The notes beneath the pieces were generated by a model. It was not told the DNA's origin. It saw only the letters and a list, made by a program, of their open reading frames with translations, and did not search any database. Both the position numbers and the translations under genes were made by a program. 64,000 nucleotides of DNA. Origin: Oscillospiraceae bacterium. Lineage in GTDB: Bacteria; Bacillota; Clostridia; Oscillospirales; Acutalibacteraceae. The stretch is from NCBI GenBank assembly GCA_015065845.1, contig SVPQ01000005.1, forward strand, positions 46,511-110,510, read 5' to 3'. This document shows, piece by piece, positions 59,661 through 64,000 of this stretch. Numbering within the stretch: the first letter of the stretch is position 1; every line of letters starts with the position of its first letter.

Positions 59661-59707
59661 TTCAAGTTCGTTGATGTGATTATACCATACAATACGAGTT
59701 GCTACAA
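59661..59707 (-). promoter_or_regulatory. promoter with recurrent leader motif (copy 2)
   Basis: On the minus strand, TTGTAG (59707-59702) and TATAAT (59684-59679) are spaced by 17 bp. TTCAAGTTCGTTGA at 59661-59674 lies just downstream of the -10, as in copy 1, and directly before the GGAGG of the small membrane protein gene. Confidence 0.6.
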
Positions 59708-59782
59708 TAAGAATATACCAATTGAGGTGTTTTAAGATGAACAAAAATTACACCACATTAACCAAAGAAAAGGAAAACATCA

Positions 59783-59806
59783 GGCAGTACACCGAAGTGT
59801 ACTGCC
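59783..59806 (-). terminator. hairpin terminator after the GNAT gene
   Basis: A perfect 10-bp stem (59783-59792 with 59797-59806) has a four-base loop. The minus-strand tail is only moderately T-rich. Confidence 0.6.
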
Positions 59807-59823
59807 CTTGTTTAATTCGTTTT

Positions 59824-60450
59824 TTAGAAAAGTTGTGTAGGAAGTTTCAGTTTTTCTTTTGGAGAAAACTGCTTATCAAAATTCTCTGCATCGTCTTCAT
59901 TTACAAAATATCCCTGTGGTGGTGTGTATTCACCTGTAACACCTTTGAGATAGCCGTTTTTCAGCTCTTTACAAAGGAAGAATGAGGCATCTGCATCTGC
60001 TGGCAAATCGTGGTAACGAATACCGAATTCACTGGCATAAGTGAATCCACTTTTGCCATAAAAACCAATGTTGCCTTCAAAGCAGATTGCACCGAATCCC
60101 ATTTCTGTTGCTTTCTCAAGTGAATAGTCAAGCAGGATTTTACCATAACCCTGACGCTTCAATTCATTTGCAATACATATAGGACCCATTGTAAGAATCG
60201 GAATATCTCTGCCGTCATCAGCTTTAATAACCGCATGCATAAACATATTCTGTCCTATAATTTTGCCGTCCTTTTCCATCACGAAGTTGAGTTCATGAAT
60301 AAATGCCTTATCATTACGAAGCTGATTGAGTACATAATGCTCAAGGCAACCAGGACGGTACACATTCCAGAATGATTCTCTTACGAGATTTTCAACTTCT
60401 CTTTGTTCATCTTTTCTTTCATTACGAATTATTAAGTCATTTTTATTCAT
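59824..60450 (-). CDS. GNAT acetyltransferase (YhbS-like)
   Basis: The 208-residue product has a GNAT domain. ILTMGPICIANELKRQGYGKILLDYSLEKA carries the acetyl-CoA loop (RQGYGK), followed by GAICFEGNIGFYGKSGFTYAS, typical of the YhbS/PF13508 group, and a C-terminal extension of about 60 residues. The substrate is unknown. GGAGG precedes the ATG. The 170-bp leader upstream contains a strong hairpin that traps an AGGAGG sequence. It is flanked by glycoside hydrolase genes without an evident functional link. Confidence 0.9.
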   Translation of the reverse strand: MNKNDLIIRNERKDEQREVENLVRESFWNVYRPGCLEHYVLNQLRNDKAFIHELNFVMEKDGKIIGQNMFMHAVIKADDGRDIPILTMGPICIANELKRQGYGKILLDYSLEKATEMGFGAICFEGNIGFYGKSGFTYASEFGIRYHDLPADADASFFLCKELKNGYLKGVTGEYTPPQGYFVNEDDAENFDKQFSPKEKLKLPTQLF

Positions 60451-60485
60451 TGTTTTTCCTCCTGAAAATTGTTGACCTTCAATGT

Positions 60486-60519
60486 AGGAGGCTTGTGTGA
60501 TTGTATTTACAAACCTCCT
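60486..60519 (-). promoter_or_regulatory. hairpin in the GNAT leader, sequestering an AGGAGG
   Basis: An 11-bp stem with one G-U pair (60486-60496 with 60509-60519) pairs AGGAGG with CCTCCT and has no T tail on either strand. Upstream on the minus strand is a 12-codon TTG-initiated frame with AAAGGAG. The rest of the gap shows nothing else. Confidence 0.35.
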
Positions 60520-60622
60520 CGGTTAAAACACAATCTCCAATGTACTGATTGTCTTTTTCAAAAAGCAATCTCCTTTAAAAATAATATTTATAACCACGCC
60601 ATAGGGCAGATTATATTAAAAA

Positions 60623-61768
60623 TTATGCTTTTGCGTATTTTGAAAGTAACGCATGGTCGTTCATTGGCTTACAGCAATTTTCTGTTCTTATAGATGACCA
60701 TTTGAGTTCAATTTCTGAAATTGGGTCATTGTTTATATCAACAACATTATCTTCATCATCTGAGCCAAACATAAACCATTGACTTGTTTTCCCTTTAGCA
60801 CAATGACCTTTGTAGGTCCAGGTCAGCCAGTTATATGAACACTCGTTGAAAAGATTTAATATGTATTCCCATGTTGCAGTGCCACGGCAAGGAGAAAACT
60901 CACCGACAAGCACAGGCACATTAAAGTTTTTACTTGCGTGGTGCAGTGAAACTTTCTTGAAACTATCATTTGAATCGTCATAAAAGTGATACTGATACAT
61001 CACATTTTCCCATCCATATTCTTTTGGGTGTGGCATATCATCAGGTGTCCAGATTGCTTCAAGTGTTATTATATGCTCAGGGTCGTTTCTTCTGACTGCA
61101 TCGTAAAGCAAAGAATATACATCGTGATACTTGCTGTTGACCTTATCTTCTCCTTCGTAATCGCACATCGGCTCATTCATTAAGTCATAGGCGGCAACTG
61201 TTCCGTTACCTACAAAATGACGGGCGATTTCACTCCATAATTCACTGGCAAGTGTACGAAAACGTGCTCCCTCATCGGTTTCATCATAAAGTCTGCAATG
61301 GTTCACACGACAGCAGTGGTGGGCAATGCTCTGGTGTCCTGGTACACCGTGCATATCAAGAATGACGTACAATCCTCTTTTTTCACATTCTTCAACAATC
61401 CAGTCAAGACGCGAGAAATCTATTTCACCGTTTTCTTTACGCTTCCATGTACCAGAATCGTCTATCTGGAAATTACGATACCAGAACGGTACACGCACAC
61501 AGGTAAAGCCGAGTGACTGAAGATAGTCAAGGTCGTGTTCTGTGATGTAATTGTCTTCACGGATTTTTATAAGTCTTTCGGCTTCTTCTTTGCCGAAACG
61601 CTTTTCAAGAGTAGTTACTATATCCCATTGAGCTTCTCCGCCCTTGAAAAATCCCTGCCATAATTCATCAAGCAACCATCCACCGAGATTTGTTCCTCTC
61701 AAAAATACCTGTTTCCCCTCGGCATTGATGATTTTTTCACTATCACAATGAAGCATACTGAGGCTCAT
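60623..61768 (-). CDS. GH5-family glycoside hydrolase
   Basis: The 381-residue (beta/alpha)8 enzyme of clan GH-A contains FLRGTNLGGWLLDE, FTCVRVPFWYRNF, LYVILDMHGVPGHQS, the acid/base in DLMNEP (Glu199), MYQYHFYDDSN and the nucleophile in VLVGEFS (Glu290). It resembles exo-beta-1,3-glucanase or cellulase-like GH5 members. Subfamily and substrate are uncertain. There is no signal peptide or binding module. GGAGG precedes the ATG. A 278-bp MITE-like element ends 15 bp upstream of the start codon, so the native promoter appears to have been displaced. Confidence 0.88.
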   Translation of the reverse strand: MSLSMLHCDSEKIINAEGKQVFLRGTNLGGWLLDELWQGFFKGGEAQWDIVTTLEKRFGKEEAERLIKIREDNYITEHDLDYLQSLGFTCVRVPFWYRNFQIDDSGTWKRKENGEIDFSRLDWIVEECEKRGLYVILDMHGVPGHQSIAHHCCRVNHCRLYDETDEGARFRTLASELWSEIARHFVGNGTVAAYDLMNEPMCDYEGEDKVNSKYHDVYSLLYDAVRRNDPEHIITLEAIWTPDDMPHPKEYGWENVMYQYHFYDDSNDSFKKVSLHHASKNFNVPVLVGEFSPCRGTATWEYILNLFNECSYNWLTWTYKGHCAKGKTSQWFMFGSDDEDNVVDINNDPISEIELKWSSIRTENCCKPMNDHALLSKYAKA

Positions 61769-61783
61769 ACTATATCCTCCAGT

Positions 61784-62061
61784 TAGAGTGAGTGTATTCG
61801 AACCAAATATGCCTTAAATGTCCGATTTCACGCACCTTTTATATTTTTTTGTCTCGAAATACGAAAGTATTACTTCGCCAAAGAAAATCTAAAATGTACG
61901 AGACCTCGGACATTTCAGGTTCTGCGAAGTTTAATACTAGGCAATTTTTTCTGTAACAAGGCAAAACTCGTAGGAATACTGTCGTATTTCAAGAGTTTTA
62001 ACGATGTTACGGGAAAAAGTGACTGAATTAAACCATATCTGGTTCGAATACACTCACTCTA
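61784..62061. mobile_element. MITE-like element with 22-bp perfect terminal inverted repeats
   Basis: Bases 61784-61805 are the exact reverse complement of 62040-62061, and pairing continues inward for six more bases with one mismatch. The ends read TA-GAGTGAGTG...CACTCACTC-TA, consistent with a TA target duplication of the IS630/mariner kind. The interior has no ORF of note but contains nested inverted repeats (AAATGTCCGA near 61816 with TCGGACATTT near 61907, and further long-range pairs around 61945-62020). It is therefore probably a non-autonomous element or structured RNA. It fills most of the 392-bp gap between GH5 and GH39. Confidence 0.75.
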
Positions 62062-62160
62062 CAATAAATTTCAGTTTGATATTGATATATCATAGTTAAT
62101 TTAATAATGGTAATTTATAGAATTGATTATACCACTCATAGCAAAATATGAAAGTGGTTT

Positions 62161-63471
62161 TTATTTTTCTTTAATAAGCACCATACTGAAAAGTTCCAGT
62201 TCAAAGGAAAGATTATCAGTAACTTCTATAAGCTCACCACTGTGCTCGTTATCAACCTTATATATATCGTATGACCCCTTTTTACCTAAATTCAATGAAA
62301 TCTCTTTGTTAGGTAAACCATCATTATCGCTATAATAAGTAAGTATAATTGTTGCTTTTCCGTTTTTATCCACACCGCAAAGAGAATAGATGTTTTCAAT
62401 CTCATTTTGGGAAGCAATTTCTTTTTCGCAATCATAAAGGAAACCATACCAATAAAAAGCATAGTAGCCCTTTAACTTTTCATAAGTGTAAAAATCAAAA
62501 ACACCATTGAAAGCCGAGGGACGAGTGTCATAATACATAAGCATATCAATGGGAGAATGCTGAGAAGTACACATGCAAGCCAATGTGAATGATGCACCCT
62601 TAATGCCGTGAATTGCTTTAAGAGAGTAAACAAACTCTTCTTCCCACCCTTTTACATAGTTCCATTCGTTGAGTATACTTTCTACATTTTCATAACCATA
62701 TTTGTTTAAAAGAGTTTTTATTCTTTCTGCTTTTTGCGCCATGTGCACAGGCTCTGTGCAATAAATATGCCAGGAAAAGAAATCAAGCGGTACATTTCTA
62801 TTTTGCATTTCCTGAAGAAAATCCTCTGCCCATTCTTCGTTATGTGCAAGCGCAGGACCGCCTATTTTCAAATCAGGAAAACGGTCTTTAAGATGCTTTG
62901 CGGTAATTTCGAACAAATTAAAAAATTCTGCTTTTGTTCCGCCCCAGGTACGCTTGTTCGATGAATCGTCCGGGTCAAGATCAGCTTCATTCCAGATTTC
63001 CCAGTATTTCATATTGAGTTTGTAGCCATCTGCCCAACCCTCATTGTAATGTCGGATAATATGTTCGCAGATAACGGCCCACTTTTTGAAATCCTTAGGT
63101 GGAATAGTACCATGCTTTTTTATCTGATGCTCAATTGTCTGACCTAATCTGAAAAAGGTTTCAGTGCCTGCATCAAGACAAACTAAAATGCTTTCATCCG
63201 TACATGCGAAATCATAGGACTCTGCATCATACGGATCAGCATCGAAATCCGGGAAAATATATGTAATATCATGGCTGTACGGCCCCCCGTAAATACCGCA
63301 AACTGCAGAATCGTGGTTTCTGCTATATGGAATCCGCGCTGACTTATAATCCGCAAAATTACTGCGAAATTGGTCATTTGCATACCTTCTATGCCAAGGA
63401 CCACCATTAGTGGAATTAAGAATTTTAAATTTGCTTCCTGAACTATTCAAATCAAATTTTAATATTTCCAT
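62161..63471 (-). CDS. GH39-type glycoside hydrolase (beta-xylosidase-like)
   Basis: The 436-residue clan GH-A enzyme shows KYWEIWNEADLD with acid/base Glu162 and ESILNEWNY with nucleophile Glu269. LKIGGPALAHNEEWAEDFL and PLDFFSWHIYCTEP lie between them, as in GH39 beta-xylosidases. A small C-terminal beta domain ends the chain. Related clan families (GH30, GH51, GH79) cannot be fully excluded. The start at 63471 follows GGAGGCTGCA. The frame extends four codons further, but without a binding site. There is no signal peptide. It probably shared a transcript with GH5 before the MITE insertion. Confidence 0.8.
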   Translation of the reverse strand: MEILKFDLNSSGSKFKILNSTNGGPWHRRYANDQFRSNFADYKSARIPYSRNHDSAVCGIYGGPYSHDITYIFPDFDADPYDAESYDFACTDESILVCLDAGTETFFRLGQTIEHQIKKHGTIPPKDFKKWAVICEHIIRHYNEGWADGYKLNMKYWEIWNEADLDPDDSSNKRTWGGTKAEFFNLFEITAKHLKDRFPDLKIGGPALAHNEEWAEDFLQEMQNRNVPLDFFSWHIYCTEPVHMAQKAERIKTLLNKYGYENVESILNEWNYVKGWEEEFVYSLKAIHGIKGASFTLACMCTSQHSPIDMLMYYDTRPSAFNGVFDFYTYEKLKGYYAFYWYGFLYDCEKEIASQNEIENIYSLCGVDKNGKATIILTYYSDNDGLPNKEISLNLGKKGSYDIYKVDNEHSGELIEVTDNLSFELELFSMVLIKEK

Positions 63472-63486
63472 TGCAGCCTCCACAAA

Positions 63487-63510
63487 TTCAAGCTTGTCGA
63501 GTTGATTATA
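63487..63510 (-). promoter_or_regulatory. recurrent leader motif (copy 3) at the GH39-type gene
   Basis: TTCAAGCTTGTCGA (63487-63500) followed by TTGATTATA has the same layout as the copies at 52884 and 59661. ATTATA gives a minus-strand TATAAT at 63510-63505, but no good -35 remains, since the palindromic element begins there. Confidence 0.5.
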
Positions 63511-63716
63511 ATGATTGTAATTTATCGAAACGCAGTTGCGTTTCGAAAAAGCCGATATTATCGGCTTTTAGCAAAATTGAATTAAAAAATACAATTTTGC
63601 ATTACAGTCATTGAAAGGATTATAGTCGAATTTTCAAAGAAAATTCGATACCAAATATATAATTTGGTATCGAAACAGTGTATTTTACACTGTTTCGACT
63701 AACTATAATCATTATA
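63507..63716. repeat. chain of six palindromes within an outer inverted repeat
   Basis: Perfect hairpins lie at 63525-63546, 63547-63569, 63571-63600, 63626-63648, 63645-63673 and 63670-63698. Consecutive ones abut or share a TCGA. The outer arms (63507-63520 and 63703-63716) pair at 12 of 14 positions. No ORF is present. It looks like a structured repeat or non-autonomous mobile element inserted upstream of the GH39 gene. Confidence 0.7.
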
Positions 63717-63841
63717 ACACAAAAAGTCGTGAGCAACAATAAATTTATTTTGTTTTCGATTTGGTTTCGTCTTAATTTATTTTCTTTTCGGTTGGATTTT
63801 TTCGTGTTCAGGGTGTAAAAATTTTTGTACGCACAAAGAAA

Positions 63842-63863
63842 AGGAGCAGAGAAATCTGCTCCT
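63842..63863 (-). terminator. terminator for a gene entering from the right
   Basis: A perfect 9-bp stem (63842-63850 with 63855-63863) is followed on the minus strand by TTTTCTTT. It lies about 60 bp beyond the stop of the partial minus-strand frame at the window edge. The rest of 63717-63922 shows nothing recognisable. Confidence 0.65.
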
Positions 63864-63922
63864 AAAATTTTGTAATGTTGTTTTATAAAAAATTCGACAA
63901 ATTGGAATTTGCTTAACTGCTT

Positions 63923-64000
63923 TCAATAGTCTATTTCTTTGACCGAGCAAACAAATGAGTAGGTATGAGGGTTATTAAAAACAATTTTATTCGGGTTGTG
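63923..64000 (-). CDS. C-terminal end of a gene continuing beyond the window
   Basis: The minus-strand frame is open from the edge to TGA at 63925-63923, giving 25 residues that end in SFVCSVKEIDY. The terminator 60 bp downstream supports a real gene end. It is too short to assign. Confidence 0.4.
   Translation of the reverse strand, partial: HNPNKIVFNNPHTYSFVCSVKEIDY

Noticed and set aside
59722..59985. 87-codon plus-strand frame with a fair ribosome binding site (MNKNYTTLTKEKENIRQYTE at its start)
   Set aside because: After about 17 codons it runs through the GNAT terminator hairpin and then antisense to the GNAT gene. At best it is a truncated gene remnant.
63507..63716. Possible CRISPR array
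   Set aside because: The repeated units are palindromes of different sequence without a constant repeat and spacer pattern, and no cas genes are near.

Overview
The window is low-GC DNA of a Gram-positive anaerobe, most likely a gut or rumen Clostridia (Oscillospirales/Ruminococcus-like). The evidence is AGGAGG-type ribosome binding sites, SigA promoters with 16-17 bp spacers, meso-diaminopimelate dehydrogenase, an agr-type two-component pair, a dockerin-tagged secreted lipase and many plant-glycan glycoside hydrolases. I see no tRNA, rRNA, CRISPR array, transposase, integrase or phage gene. Many genes are followed by perfect hairpin terminators, and several of these serve convergent gene pairs. 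Family assignments come from motifs recognised by eye. No database search was run.

Layout. 1-10.7 kb: housekeeping and envelope genes (ComEC-like beta-lactamase-fold fragment, SulP-like permease, biotin ligase, secreted LCAT-like lipase with dockerin, GtrA, RlmD-type rRNA methyltransferase, acyltransferase, hydrolase, Ddh). 10.8-15.8 kb: cell-wall M14 peptidase, GDPD phosphodiesterase, YfcE phosphodiesterase and one chemoreceptor. 15.8-20 kb: an unusual divergent locus. One arm is a ClpX-like AAA+ ATPase without the zinc-binding domain, whose C-terminal helical domain resembles the small protein encoded next to it, preceded by a duplicated hairpin/small-ORF leader. The other arm holds two unfamiliar proteins, one with an XRE-like N-terminus. 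20-32 kb: GH78, a LytTR/GHKL two-component system with two paralogous membrane proteins, GH36, an aldo/keto reductase and GH92. 32-35 kb: two ECF sigma/anti-sigma-like pairs, back to back. 35-46 kb: small membrane protein, XRE regulator, cREC receiver-like protein, GPH-type transporter with a long cytoplasmic tail, CapA, SGNH esterase, MalY-type PLP enzyme, GH28, Eis-like acetyltransferase and a Gfo/Idh/MocA oxidoreductase. 46-49.9 kb: a zinc-ribbon/SPFH/GYF cluster with an apparent -1 frameshift gene. 50-64 kb: GH78, secreted PHP protein, MFS transporter, a glycosidase-like protein, GH29, GH5 and GH39-type enzymes.

The glycan genes fit stepwise breakdown of pectic and other decorated plant or host glycans. 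GH28 and one GH78 begin with a hydrophobic export-type segment. The other GH78 and the GH36, GH92, GH29, GH5 and GH39-like enzymes lack one and probably act in the cytoplasm on imported oligosaccharides. Two transporters (36.5 and 54.6 kb) could bring these in. The oxidoreductase, aldo/keto reductase and esterase could process the released sugars.

Besides genes there are several structured non-coding stretches: a 278-bp MITE-like element with 22-bp perfect terminal inverted repeats (61784-62061), a chain of six palindromes (63507-63716), a hairpin-rich element behind the lipase (5479-5620), and a leader/operator motif that recurs at 52.9, 59.66 and 63.49 kb.
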